Origin: CAZMRW01 sp964568805
GTDB lineage: Bacteria; Pseudomonadota; Gammaproteobacteria; Methylococcales; Methylomonadaceae
Direction: 5' to 3'
Assembly (NCBI GenBank): GCA_964568805.1
Contig: CAZMRW010000021.1
Coordinates: forward strand, 1-51,449
DNA length: 51,449 nt
The position numbers and the translations under genes are program-made. Within the stretch, counting starts at the first letter, position 1, and each line of letters begins with the position of its first letter. The notes under the pieces were generated by a model that searched no databases, had not been told where the DNA came from, and saw only the letters and a program-made list of their open reading frames with translations. Shown piece after piece: positions 23,840-34,249 of the stretch.

Positions 23840-25765
23840 TCATTTAAGGCCGTATATCTTCAGTTGGCTGCCGATCACGTTATCAGTGCCGGGCTGCAGC
23901 CGATAGATGATGGTATAAACCCGGCCATTGGCAACGACCGGAGGAATCATTTTTCCCATTAAACCGTGACCTCCCTGATTATCGTCGCCAGTACGGTAAA
24001 GCCGGCGCAGCTTGCCGCCGGGCAGGGTCGTGGTGGCATCATAGGCGACTAATTGGGCGTCGGCAAAACTTTTGTTGGAATCGCCGAATTTGGCATGGAC
24101 GCCCCAAACGATGGCCGTGCCAAAATCGACCGCGCCGGGAAGTCTGGAGGTTCGGGAGGGCCGGCTTGAAACGGCAAGCAATCCGCCCGGCATGCCGCCA
24201 GGCGAACTCAGGTTCGATGAGGCAATTTCACTGCCTTCGGCGCGAAAAGTCGGCAGCACGTTGGACGATGTCGAGAAATTATACGTTTTCAGCGTTGAAT
24301 TCTCGCCCCAGACATAAACGATGCCGCCCCCCTCATCGCGCTGGGCAAAGGCCATGGCATGGATATGGTGCATCCGGTTGTGTTCCGGATCGCCACAGGG
24401 CATGAACCATGAGAAATCCGGGCTGTTTCTGCCGGGGCAGGGCAGGCTTCGATTCAGTCGATTGGCGCGATCCCAGTTCTGGTTGACGTCGCCCCCGAAA
24501 TAGGTGGCTACCAGCGGTGGTCGAAACACCAGTTTGTTGAACCGATCGTTCTTGCCTAGATCGTTTTTGTTTAACGCATAAATAATGCCGTCCTTGGTTC
24601 CCTGCAAAAGGACGTTGGAACCGGGAATCAGCATCGGACTGGTCGAGCCGAAATCCCAGTCGGCGCCGGCCTTGTTCACGTCGGCGCGGCCGCAGGAGAC
24701 TTCCGAGCTGTTGTCCTGCCAGAGACAGCCGGAGGTCCTTTCATCGAGAAAGGCTTTGTACCAATCCACCTTTTGCAACTGCGGCCGGGCGCCGCCGAGG
24801 CTTGGAACGTACCTGAGCTTGATCAGGCTTTCGGACAGATCGACGTCGCCATTATTCGAGGTGCCATTTGAGGTGGCGACATAGATCATGTCGCCTTCGG
24901 TGACCGGAGAGCCGCCGGCATGCCAGATGCCGGCGCCCCAGGCATTAAAGGAAGTCGCACAGAATATCGCAGGATCCCGTGAAAAACCCGGCAATCCGCG
25001 CAAGCCGCGGGTGTCGTAGGCGATGACAAAACCGTGCGGATTCTTGCGTCCGCCCATAAATCGTTCGCCGTTGGCGGCAAAAGCCAGTACGAGACCGTTA
25101 TTGCCGGTTAAGGCAAGCCCTGCGCGCAGTTTCGGATAGACATATTGCCTGTCCTCATTGTTCTCCCTGAACACCGCGCCCGAATCGTTGAACCAGCAGC
25201 CGTTGCCTTCCTGGGATTGGCCGAAGATACGCACCGACATGGACTTTTGAGCGCCATTCATCGGATTCAGGGCAAAAATTTTATAATCCCGGAAACGGTT
25301 GTCGTTTTCGTTTTTTCGTACCCAGACGGCGACATACAAGGTATTCGTCGCCATATCGATAATGGGCGTACCGGAGATGCCCCAGGTCGGCGTGTGATGC
25401 CACAGATCCATGTCCTGGGAGCTGGTTTCAGGCCCCAGCTTGACCCGATAGACGGTGGCGTTGGTGCGGGCGTTGATGCCGATGACTTCATTTCTCATGG
25501 TTGTTATGATCACGAGATCGTCGGCTCCGGCCCCGTTTTGGACGACCAGGGGCTGGGTTTCTACTTTGGCATCGAAGTTGTAAGTGCGCAGAAGACCGAA
25601 TTGTCGGGCGTTTACATTGCTTTTATTGAGTGTGAATTCCTGGTTGTTTGAGGCGGTACGGAAATTATTGCCGGCTCGTTCGGTGATGCTGACAGCGAGT
25701 GCGGGATTCATATAAATCAAGGAGCAGGCAAAGGAAAAAAGGACAACTGAGTACGGTAATCGCAT
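23840..25765 (-). CDS. Secreted PQQ-type beta-propeller protein of unknown function
   Basis: The 641-residue precursor has a signal peptide cut after ALA (residue 24). The mature part contains blade-like repeats seen in quinoprotein propellers, for example DDLVIITTMRNEVIGINARTN, GTPIIDMATNTLYVAVW, DMIYVATSNGTSNNGD and GTKDGIIYALNKNDLG. Six cysteines in the mature chain could make three disulfides, which suits an exported protein. I do not see the catalytic aspartate and Trp-docking motifs expected of a PQQ alcohol dehydrogenase, and no cytochrome gene is adjacent. GAGGAAT precedes the ATG. It could be a type II secretion substrate; that is inference only. Confidence 0.72.
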   Translation of the reverse strand: MRLPYSVVLFSFACSLIYMNPALAVSITERAGNNFRTASNNQEFTLNKSNVNARQFGLLRTYNFDAKVETQPLVVQNGAGADDLVIITTMRNEVIGINARTNATVYRVKLGPETSSQDMDLWHHTPTWGISGTPIIDMATNTLYVAVWVRKNENDNRFRDYKIFALNPMNGAQKSMSVRIFGQSQEGNGCWFNDSGAVFRENNEDRQYVYPKLRAGLALTGNNGLVLAFAANGERFMGGRKNPHGFVIAYDTRGLRGLPGFSRDPAIFCATSFNAWGAGIWHAGGSPVTEGDMIYVATSNGTSNNGDVDLSESLIKLRYVPSLGGARPQLQKVDWYKAFLDERTSGCLWQDNSSEVSCGRADVNKAGADWDFGSTSPMLIPGSNVLLQGTKDGIIYALNKNDLGKNDRFNKLVFRPPLVATYFGGDVNQNWDRANRLNRSLPCPGRNSPDFSWFMPCGDPEHNRMHHIHAMAFAQRDEGGGIVYVWGENSTLKTYNFSTSSNVLPTFRAEGSEIASSNLSSPGGMPGGLLAVSSRPSRTSRLPGAVDFGTAIVWGVHAKFGDSNKSFADAQLVAYDATTTLPGGKLRRLYRTGDDNQGGHGLMGKMIPPVVANGRVYTIIYRLQPGTDNVIGSQLKIYGLK

Positions 25766-25796
25766 GGTTAATTCCTCACATTGAAAAGGTCAACTG

Positions 25797-25825
25797 AACT
25801 TACAATTTAGACTTGAAGTTGTCAA
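25797..25825 (-). promoter_or_regulatory. Candidate promoter of the beta-propeller gene
   Basis: On the minus strand a perfect TTGACA (25820-25825) is followed after 17 bases by TAAGTT (25797-25802), about 30 bases before the start codon. The -35 box overlaps a small inverted repeat, CTTGA/TCAAG, that could be an operator. The neighbouring Hsp20 gene has TTGACT, 17 bases, TAAGTA. Confidence 0.4.
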
Positions 25826-25953
25826 GCCTTTCAGTCAATTTGGTAAAATCGGAACAGTTAAGGAAAGATAGAGGTTAATACTCCGGTTATCCGATTTTTT
25901 TCTAGTTTGTTAGAACAACCACGCACAGAATTTTTATGGCGAATGGCCGATGC

Positions 25954-26391
25954 CTAATATTCCTTCGGAATAGTAATGGTCAGTACCCCATCGTCATAAT
26001 CCGTTTTCATCTTGTCTTCCTTTACGGGTCCAGGCAATGTCAAAACCTTTTGAAATTCGCCCATATAACGTTCTTTATAACTGTATTGGCCATTGTTGTT
26101 ATCATCGGTTCGCTCCTCGGCATGCCTGGTTTTGATATCAATTTGCAACTGCCGGTCATCCAGTTTGACGTCCATAGAAGACTCATCGACGCCGGGCGCA
26201 TTGACAGTCACAATATAACGATCCGTTTTTTCCTGTAAATTCACCGTAATAGCCTGTCTAAAACCACCTTTTGACGTACTGGAAAACGTAGTGCCGATCG
26301 GCTGCTCCATTTGATCGCCGCTAAAGAAGAAGTTTATTCCGAAAATAACCACTATGAGGATGGCAAGTGCGATTAAAATAGGTTTTTTCAT
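25954..26391 (-). CDS. Membrane-anchored small heat-shock (Hsp20/alpha-crystallin) protein
   Basis: The 145-residue protein starts MKKPILIALAILIVVIFGINFFF, a strong uncleaved-looking membrane anchor or signal (about 4-24), followed by an alpha-crystallin domain at roughly 45-143 with YIVTVNAPGVDESSMDVKLDDRQ, the FQKVLTLPGPV strand and the closing signature YDDGVLTITIPK. Bacterial Hsp20 chaperones are normally cytoplasmic and lack such a segment, so this one probably sits at the inner membrane facing the periplasm. The C-terminal I-x-I motif is reduced to the TITIPKEY end. The start is set by GGGAAAAATT before the ATG; the frame continues 23 residues upstream without family similarity. Confidence 0.82.
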   Translation of the reverse strand: MKKPILIALAILIVVIFGINFFFSGDQMEQPIGTTFSSTSKGGFRQAITVNLQEKTDRYIVTVNAPGVDESSMDVKLDDRQLQIDIKTRHAEERTDDNNNGQYSYKERYMGEFQKVLTLPGPVKEDKMKTDYDDGVLTITIPKEY

Positions 26392-26474
26392 AATTTTTCC
26401 CGCCGGGTTGAATGGTTTGATACATAACAAGAGGGACTGACTCCCCACCCGCATCAACAAGATGCCTTACATAC

Positions 26475-26503
26475 TACTTAATGTAATGTCAGCTGTAAGT
26501 CAA
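26475..26503 (-). promoter_or_regulatory. Candidate promoter of the Hsp20 gene with overlapping inverted repeat
   Basis: On the minus strand TTGACT (26498-26503) and TAAGTA (26475-26480) are 17 bases apart. The inverted repeat TTACAT/ATGTAA (26467-26486) straddles the -10 position and could bind a regulator. The layout resembles the promoter-like sequence before the beta-propeller gene. Confidence 0.35.
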
Positions 26504-26665
26504 TAAAAAAACGATGAAAAATGACAATTTCCTTCCATCTAAACCATGCTGGAAAAGCGTTGCCTGAATGGATTAATCAGGCAAAAGTTAACAGGTTTTT
26601 TGAACTGCGAGTAGGGCCGGGGGCGCACTGACTCAACTATAAGAGAGGCACACGTATCGACTAGA

Positions 26666-26690
26666 GCCTCGCTGAATAAATCAGCGAGGC
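26666..26690. repeat. Perfect 10-base stem-loop downstream of sodC
   Basis: GCCTCGCTGA and TCAGCGAGGC pair perfectly around the loop ATAAA. On the minus strand it lies about 125 bases past the sodC stop. There is no T run next to it, so it is either a weak terminator or part of a dispersed palindromic element. Confidence 0.6.
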
Positions 26691-26720
26691 ATGCAGCATG
26701 TCGTTGCGTTGCCGGATTTA

Positions 26721-26734
26721 ATGACTTAAGTCAT
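26721..26734. repeat. 14-base perfect palindrome
   Basis: ATGACTTAAGTCAT is its own reverse complement. The half-site ATGACTTA recurs at 26752-26759. The spacing and symmetry suggest a binding site for a dimeric regulator, but there is no start codon of a gene close enough to assign a target. Confidence 0.4.
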
Positions 26735-26814
26735 GGCGTTTTTTTGATGATATGACTTAGGGTCTGCCGATTACATGCTCTGGGCTTGAGCCCGGTGGCC
26801 ATTGGGCTGAAGGC

Positions 26815-27336
26815 TTAATCCCTGATAATGCCGCAGGCAATTCGCGCTCCGCCGCCTCCGAGAGGAGCGGGCTGGTCGGAGTAGTTATCGCCGGCTGCAT
26901 GGATGATCAACGAGCGCGATTTAACATCCTGCAATTTCAGCCGTGGCGCTAAAACAGCATAGTCGGCTTTGCCACTGTAGTTGACAACCAGACCCGGAAG
27001 ATCGCCCAAATGCCCGTCTCCCCACGGTGCTCCGTGATGTTTACTCGCAGCCGGGTCGTAATGTCCACCGGCCGCCAGCGCAGCTACTGGCTTCCCGTCC
27101 TTATCCTTTGGTCCGCAACCCGGATTCTCATGGACATGAAATCCATGGATACCGGCAGGAAGACCTTCGAGTGACGGAGAAAAAACCAGTCCGTGCGGCG
27201 ATTCGCTTATTGTGACATTGCCAATCGATTTTACCGTACCCTTTTCATTGACTGTATTCATTGGCACACTAATTTCAGCCGCAGTAGCAGACCCTATTAA
27301 CGTAATAAAGACAACTACGGTATGCGAAATTTTCAT
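26815..27336 (-). CDS. sodC: Periplasmic Cu/Zn superoxide dismutase
   Basis: SodC converts superoxide to oxygen and peroxide in the periplasm. The signal peptide ends at ATAA (residue 20). The metal ligands appear in HGFHVHENPGCG, GGHYDPAASKHHG, WGDGHLGDLPGL and LIIHAAGDNYSDQP; the two cysteines in NPGCG and ARIACGIIRD form the family disulfide. The 173-residue length is typical. AAGGAG lies eight bases before the ATG. Upstream are a perfect inverted repeat (27369-27381) and the end of the macAB operon. It fits a periplasmic stress-defence neighbourhood with the membrane-anchored Hsp20. Confidence 0.96.
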   Translation of the reverse strand: MKISHTVVVFITLIGSATAAEISVPMNTVNEKGTVKSIGNVTISESPHGLVFSPSLEGLPAGIHGFHVHENPGCGPKDKDGKPVAALAAGGHYDPAASKHHGAPWGDGHLGDLPGLVVNYSGKADYAVLAPRLKLQDVKSRSLIIHAAGDNYSDQPAPLGGGGARIACGIIRD

Positions 27337-27368
27337 TTAACACTCCTTAATGCAAGTTAGATGGAAGA

Positions 27369-27381
27369 CGGGAAATTCCCG
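27369..27381. promoter_or_regulatory. Candidate operator upstream of sodC
   Basis: CGGGAA and TTCCCG flank a single A, giving a 13-base perfect inverted repeat 33 bases before the sodC start. Position and symmetry suit a repressor or activator site. No regulator gene lies next to it. Confidence 0.35.
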
Positions 27382-27463
27382 ATTTAACCAGGGCAAATAG
27401 TAAAACCCCGAGTCAGTTAAAGCAATATAAAAAAATATCTCACAGGAAGGGACAAGTCGTGAT

Positions 27464-27488
27464 AGCCCGCAATTTGGTTTTTGCGGCT
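27464..27488 (-). terminator. Hairpin after the efflux operon
   Basis: AGCCCGCAA and TTGCGGCT pair with one bulged base, about 25 bases past the stop of the outer-membrane factor gene on the minus strand. It probably ends the macA-macB-OMF transcript before sodC, but no T run follows. Confidence 0.35.
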
Positions 27489-27514
27489 GAATAATAATGC
27501 CTGGACTCTTCCAT

Positions 27515-28893
27515 TCAAGACGGCTGTTGATTATTCCAGCCGCCGCCCAGCGCCTTAAACAGTAGTACCGAAGAGGAAAGCACATCGACTTGAGCCTGAA
27601 TTTCGCTGTCTTGCGCACTCAACAAACTGCGCTGAACATTCAGTAAGGTTTGGTAATCGGTGGCACCGGCCAGGTAGCGGTCGCGCGCAAGCTCATAAGC
27701 CTGGCTTGCGCTGTCGACGGATAATCGGAGTTCGTCTCGGCGGCGCGTCGACTGGCCGCCAAGCGCAAGCGCATCTTCGACCTCGCGATAAGCCGTCAAA
27801 ATGGTTTTACGGTAAAACTCGATCAGTTCTGCGCGCCGAGCCAGCGTACGCTCAAGCTCCCCTTCGATGCGGCCTCCCTGAAAGATCGGGGTAGTCAGCG
27901 ACGAAGCCAGCAATAGGGCTATTCCTGCCGGTTGAGACATCGCTGCGGTATTAAAAATATTGTCGGCGCCCAGTTGTAATCGCGGATAAAAAGCTGACCT
28001 CGCCTTGCCGATGTCGGCATGAGCGGCGATCAATTCGGTTTCAGCGCTACGGATATCCGGACGCCGATCAAACAGGGCAGCCGAATGTGAGAGGCCGGGT
28101 TTAGGGATGCGGATGGGCTGCAAACTATCTCCGATGACCCTGAATTGTTGCGGTGATCGGCCAAGCAGCACTGCCAGAGCGTTTTCAGACTGCGCGATCT
28201 GCTGATCGATCACGGCCACGGCGGCCGCAGCATTGGCCCGTTCGGTCGACTGCTGGGCTACGTCCAGCGCCGATGCGGCTCCCGCCTCGAAACGCGAAAT
28301 GATGATATCCAGCACTTCAACGATATTTTTAAGATTATTTTCAGCGATGCGCTTGCGCTCCTTCAAACCGAGAATCGCAAAATAGGATTGGGCAACATCG
28401 CCCATGACGACAAGCCGCAAGGCATCGAACGTGAATCGGGCGGTGTCGACATTCGCCCTGGCGGCATCCCGCCCGGCGCGCAGTCCGCCCCACAAATCAA
28501 CCTCATAAGCCATATTCCATTGCCCCAGCCATATCTCGGAGCCGTTGTCTGGCCGGGTACTGTGGGTAGAGTCAAAACTCCCGGTGGCGCTGATTGCCGG
28601 CCATAACGGAGCTCCGGCGATTTTCGCCAGTGCGCGGAATTGCCGGATACGCTCCCTGGCCGTCAATAAATCAAGATTATTGTTAAGGGCTTCATTGATC
28701 ATGCGGTCTAGTTCGGAACTGCCGAATAATGTCCACCAGGTCGCAGAAATCTCTGTGGCGGCAGAAGCGGGTCCAGGCGCTTCACTCTTCCAGTGTCCGG
28801 GAGCAACAGGCTCCGGGCGCAGGTACTCAGGAGTTAACGAGCAACCGGTGACCAGCAGAACCAAGCCAATTATTCGCAAATAGGTTCTAAACA

Positions 28894-28897
<4 letters not shown>
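27515..28897 (-). CDS. Outer-membrane efflux lipoprotein of the NodT/TolC family
   Basis: This is the outer-membrane channel of a tripartite efflux pump. The precursor is a lipoprotein with lipobox VTGC (Cys19) and the typical SLTPEYLRPEP start of NodT-type channels. Two OEP repeats follow; AIALLLASSLTTPIFQGGRIEGEL is the conserved beta-strand/linker signature in the second repeat, and YRKTILTAYREVEDALA and RYLAGATDYQTLLNVQRSLL are helix landmarks. The 460-residue length is normal. Its start overlaps the macB stop by four bases, so MacA-MacB-OMF is one operon and probably one pump. Confidence 0.93.
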
Positions 28898-30842
<1,945 letters not shown>

Positions 30843-30846
<4 letters not shown>

Positions 30847-32042
30847 AGACGCGGTGTTCTCGGATATCCGGACTGGCTGCGGCTGTTCTTGGCCGGCGCC
30901 AAGGACAGCTTCACCCGCTCTCCGGCCGACAAGCCATCCCGAATCTCGGCAAAGCGGCGGTTTTGCAAGCCTATATGGATGGTCCTTTCCTGGATTTGCT
31001 GTTCTGCGCCCACGACCTTAACGCGGTAGGCTGTCCCATACGCATTATCCTGTTCCGTCAAACGCTTGCCCAGCGCGTTGACAGGAATGATGAGCACATG
31101 TTTGGCTTCGCCCAAAATGAAGAAAACCTGCGCGCTCATGCCGGTCATCAGTTGTCTATCGGAGTTGTCCACGTCCACGAGCACATTGTAAAGCACCACA
31201 TTATTGACCACTTCGGGAGTCGGCAACAACTGCCGCACGACCCCGTGCCAGCGCCGCTGTTCCGACCCCAACGTGGTAAAATAAACCGGCATACCTGGTT
31301 TGATGCGCATGATGTCGGCCTCGGCGGTTTGCGAGCGCACGGTCATTTTGTCCAGTTTTGCCAGTTGCATGATCGTCGGTGTTTGCTGGTTGGCGTTCAG
31401 CGTCTGTCCGGCGCGCGCGCTTTGCTGTACGACAGTGCCGTCCATAGGTGCGAAGATTTTGGTATAGCCTAAATTGGCGCGGTCGCCGGCCAGAGTCGAT
31501 TGTACTTCCTCTAGTTGCGCCCTGATCGAATCCGCCCGCGCCAGCGCGGCCTTGTTATTGGTTTCGCTGTTTTGCAGCGCTTCCTGGCTGACCGCTTTGG
31601 TCAGGTACAATTTTTTGTGACGCGCATACTGGCGGTCAGCAAATAATATTTGCGCTTCCTGTTCGACCAGTTGAGCCCGCAAGGTGTTAATTCGCGCCTC
31701 ATCTGCCTGCACCCGCGAAGCGTAGATACGGGGATCGATTTCTGCGAGCAATTGACCTTCCTTAACGATATCGCCGATCTCTACATGCAATATTTGTAAT
31801 TGTCCGGTAACCTGGGCTCCGACATCGACATATTCCTTCGGTTCCAGTTTGCCTTGCGCCGTCACATTTTCCTCGATATCGCCATAGTCAATGATTGCTG
31901 TCGTTACATTGAATGATTCCTGATCGGATTCAGCGGGTTTTGAAAAATAAAACCACAACCCAAGTCCTGTCGACAATACAATGATAAGCAATCCGGCGAT
32001 CCAATAGCGGGCACGGGGAGAAGTTAACGAGTTTGTTTGCAT
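30843..32042 (-). CDS. macA: MacA-type periplasmic adaptor protein
   Basis: MacA joins MacB to the outer-membrane channel. A membrane anchor lies at about residues 13-32, then the barrel-sandwich hybrid half-motif VDVGAQVTGQLQILHVEIGDIVKEGQLLAEIDP, a helical hairpin (about 95-180, with REALQNSETNNKAAL-like sequence) and the returning half GDRANLGYTKIFAPMDGTVV. The C-terminal beta-barrel includes MSAQVFFILGEAKHVLIIPVNAL. The 399-residue length is usual. The ATG lacks a clear ribosome binding site: the preceding bases are CCCCTC, not a GGAG-type run. A good promoter lies 33 bases upstream. Confidence 0.94.
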
Positions 32043-32074
32043 GAAGAGGGGATTTTTTTATTTGGACATCTTGT

Positions 32075-32103
32075 TTTATATGATAGCGCATCCGAGATGT
32101 TAA
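32075..32103 (-). promoter_or_regulatory. Promoter of the macA-macB-OMF operon
   Basis: On the minus strand TTAACA (32098-32103) and TATAAA (32075-32080) are separated by exactly 17 bases and lie 33 bases before the macA start codon. Each box matches the sigma-70 consensus at five of six positions. Confidence 0.6.
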
Positions 32104-32487
32104 GGCATGGAAAGCCATCGTTCGAGTTTTTCTCCGCATCTTTATCAATTCTGCCGGAGTATTGTATTAATTGATTTATAATCAGCCAATTTTTGGCGTT
32201 TGGCTGAAAAAATCGACTAACTGTCGCCTTGGCAGTCTTTAATTGCCTGTTTTCGTGTTCTTATCGGAAACTTGAGTTTACTGTATTACTGGTTTTCAAT
32301 AAACCCTGCCGAAAAACGGATTTTTATAACCTTAACGAAATAGGCCGCTCTTCTATTCGGAGCAGCCTGTTTAAAAAAATAACTATTGTGCATAGAGTAG
32401 TCCTGTGATTTTGACAGGATGGATAATCGGATGATTTTCATGGATAATGAAAGTTTATTTGTAATGATTTGAACGAACTGCAAATTA
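32104..32487. other. Gap between macA and argS
   Basis: This region between the divergent efflux operon and argS is AT-rich and shows no credible gene. It contains one perfect inverted repeat, TCAGCCAA/TTGGCTGA, at 32182-32207, flanked by a run of six A on the plus strand. I see no clear promoter pair for argS, and the argS start lacks a strong ribosome binding site. Confidence 0.4.
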
Positions 32488-34248
32488 ATGAAAGAAAAGA
32501 TAGAGGAACTTCTCCGCCACGCCGTTGCAACGCTTAAAGCAGACGGCATTCTTGCTCAGGATATGGGCGCAACGATTACGGTAGAGCGCTGCCGTGACGC
32601 GCAGCACGGCGATTTGGCCACGAATCTGGCCCTGGTATTGGCCAAGCCTGCCGGATTAAATCCCAGACAGTTGGCGGAAAAAATAATTGCCGCTCTCCCC
32701 CGGGATACTGCCTTGACGAAAGTGGAACTGGCTGGTCCTGGGTTTATTAATTTTTTTATCAACTCGAACTTACAGTACCAGATTATCAGGAAAATCCATG
32801 AAGAAGGCCCCGATTTTGGCTTAAGCAAGGTTGGTGCAGGTAAAAAGGTTCAGGTCGAATTCGTTTCCGCAAATCCTACCGGCCCTTTACATGTGGGGCA
32901 CGGGCGCGGCGCTGCCTATGGGTCGGTGGTTGCCGCGTTGCTGGAAGCCGCCGGCTTTGAGGTACACCGAGAGTATTATGTTAACGATGCCGGCCGGCAG
33001 ATGGATATCCTGGCTACCAGTATCTGGCTGAGGTATCTGGAAGAATGCGGCGAGATCGTACATTTTCCGAGTAACGGTTATCGCGGCGAGTATGTGCGTG
33101 AATGTGCCTGGGCTATCCATAAGAATGCCGGCGACAAATACCTCAGACCCGTCGCACAGGTGTTTGACCAGATACCTCCCGATGAGGCCCAGGGGGGCGA
33201 CAAGGAAACGCATATCGATGCCCTGATCGCCAAGGCTAAATCCTTGCTGGGACCGGCACTGTATGAGGATATTTTTCAGTCGGGATTAACCACGATTCTG
33301 GATGATATCAAGGCCGACTTGCAGGAGTTTGGCGTCGATTATCATGAATGGTTTTCGGAACGGCAATTGATGGACGACGGTTCGGTGCAAAAAGCGCTGG
33401 AACGCTTGCGCGAGCGCGGGCACATTTATCAGCAGGATGGCGCTGTCTGGTTTGCGTCAAGCCAGTTGGGCGATGAAAAAGACCGGGTCGTGGTGCGTGA
33501 AAACGGACAATATACCTATTTTGCGTCGGATATTGCTTACCATATGAACAAGCTGGATCGAGGATTCGAGCAAATTATCGATATTTGGGGCGCTGATCAT
33601 CACGGTTATATTCCCCGGGTTAAAGCGGCAATCCGGGCGCTGGGCGCCGATGAGTCGAGGTTGAAGGTTTTGCTGGTGCAGTTTGCAACGCTTTACCGGG
33701 GCGAGGAAAAAGTGCAAATGTCGACCCGTTCCGGCGAATTTGTCACGTTGCGGCAATTACGCAACGAAGTCGGCAAGGACGCCGCGCGGTTTTTTTATTT
33801 GATTCGAAGATCCGAACAGCATATGGACTTTGATTTAAAACTGGCGACCTCAAGAACCAATGACAATCCGGTATTTTATGTGCAATACGCTTACGCCAGG
33901 GTGTGCAGCGTATTCCGGCAACTGGATGAGAAAGGCTGGGACAGGAATTTGCTGCAGGGGATGGAATGTCTTTTGGACTTGACCGAACAACATGAAATCG
34001 ATTTGATCGGCACCCTGGGGCGTTATCCGGAAACCCTGGAGCGTGCGGCCTTACTGCATGAACCGCATCAATTGATTCTTTATTTGCGTGAGCTGGCGAA
34101 TGACTTTCATACCTACTACAATGCCCATCAGTTTCTGGTTGATGACGCGCCGCTTCGCGATGCCCGCTTGAATCTGATTGACGCAGTCAGGCAGGTATTG
34201 GCCAATGGCTTGGGTTTATTGAACATCACTGCCCCTGAAGCAATGTAA
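32488..34248 (+). CDS. argS: Arginyl-tRNA synthetase
   Basis: ArgS charges tRNA(Arg). The 586-residue class I enzyme has the N-terminal Add-1 domain (about 1-110), the HIGH-type motif NPTGPLHVGHGRGAAYG near residue 130, the catalytic fold with WGADHHGYIPRVKAAI, the KMSKS-equivalent KVQMSTRSG near 410, and the C-terminal DALR anticodon-binding domain ending in the family tail DAVRQVLANGLGLLNITAPEAM. It is followed after one base by a SPOR protein gene, an arrangement common in gammaproteobacteria. Confidence 0.97.
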   Translation: MKEKIEELLRHAVATLKADGILAQDMGATITVERCRDAQHGDLATNLALVLAKPAGLNPRQLAEKIIAALPRDTALTKVELAGPGFINFFINSNLQYQIIRKIHEEGPDFGLSKVGAGKKVQVEFVSANPTGPLHVGHGRGAAYGSVVAALLEAAGFEVHREYYVNDAGRQMDILATSIWLRYLEECGEIVHFPSNGYRGEYVRECAWAIHKNAGDKYLRPVAQVFDQIPPDEAQGGDKETHIDALIAKAKSLLGPALYEDIFQSGLTTILDDIKADLQEFGVDYHEWFSERQLMDDGSVQKALERLRERGHIYQQDGAVWFASSQLGDEKDRVVVRENGQYTYFASDIAYHMNKLDRGFEQIIDIWGADHHGYIPRVKAAIRALGADESRLKVLLVQFATLYRGEEKVQMSTRSGEFVTLRQLRNEVGKDAARFFYLIRRSEQHMDFDLKLATSRTNDNPVFYVQYAYARVCSVFRQLDEKGWDRNLLQGMECLLDLTEQHEIDLIGTLGRYPETLERAALLHEPHQLILYLRELANDFHTYYNAHQFLVDDAPLRDARLNLIDAVRQVLANGLGLLNITAPEAM

Positions 34249-34249
34249 T

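Larger units (their letters stand above)
26392..26814. other. Long gap between the Hsp20 gene and sodC
   Basis: This 423-base stretch has no convincing gene. It holds the candidate Hsp20 promoter, an inverted repeat TTACAT/ATGTAA at 26467-26486, a perfect stem-loop at 26666-26690, a 14-base palindrome at 26721-26734 and a T run at 26740-26746. These are listed separately. Confidence 0.5.

Noticed and set aside
27337..27618. A 93-codon minus-strand frame between sodC and the efflux channel gene
   Set aside because: It overlaps the OMF gene end in another frame, has no family match and no ribosome site.
32286..32549. An 87-codon minus-strand frame before argS
   Set aside because: It overlaps the argS start and has low-complexity composition without similarity.
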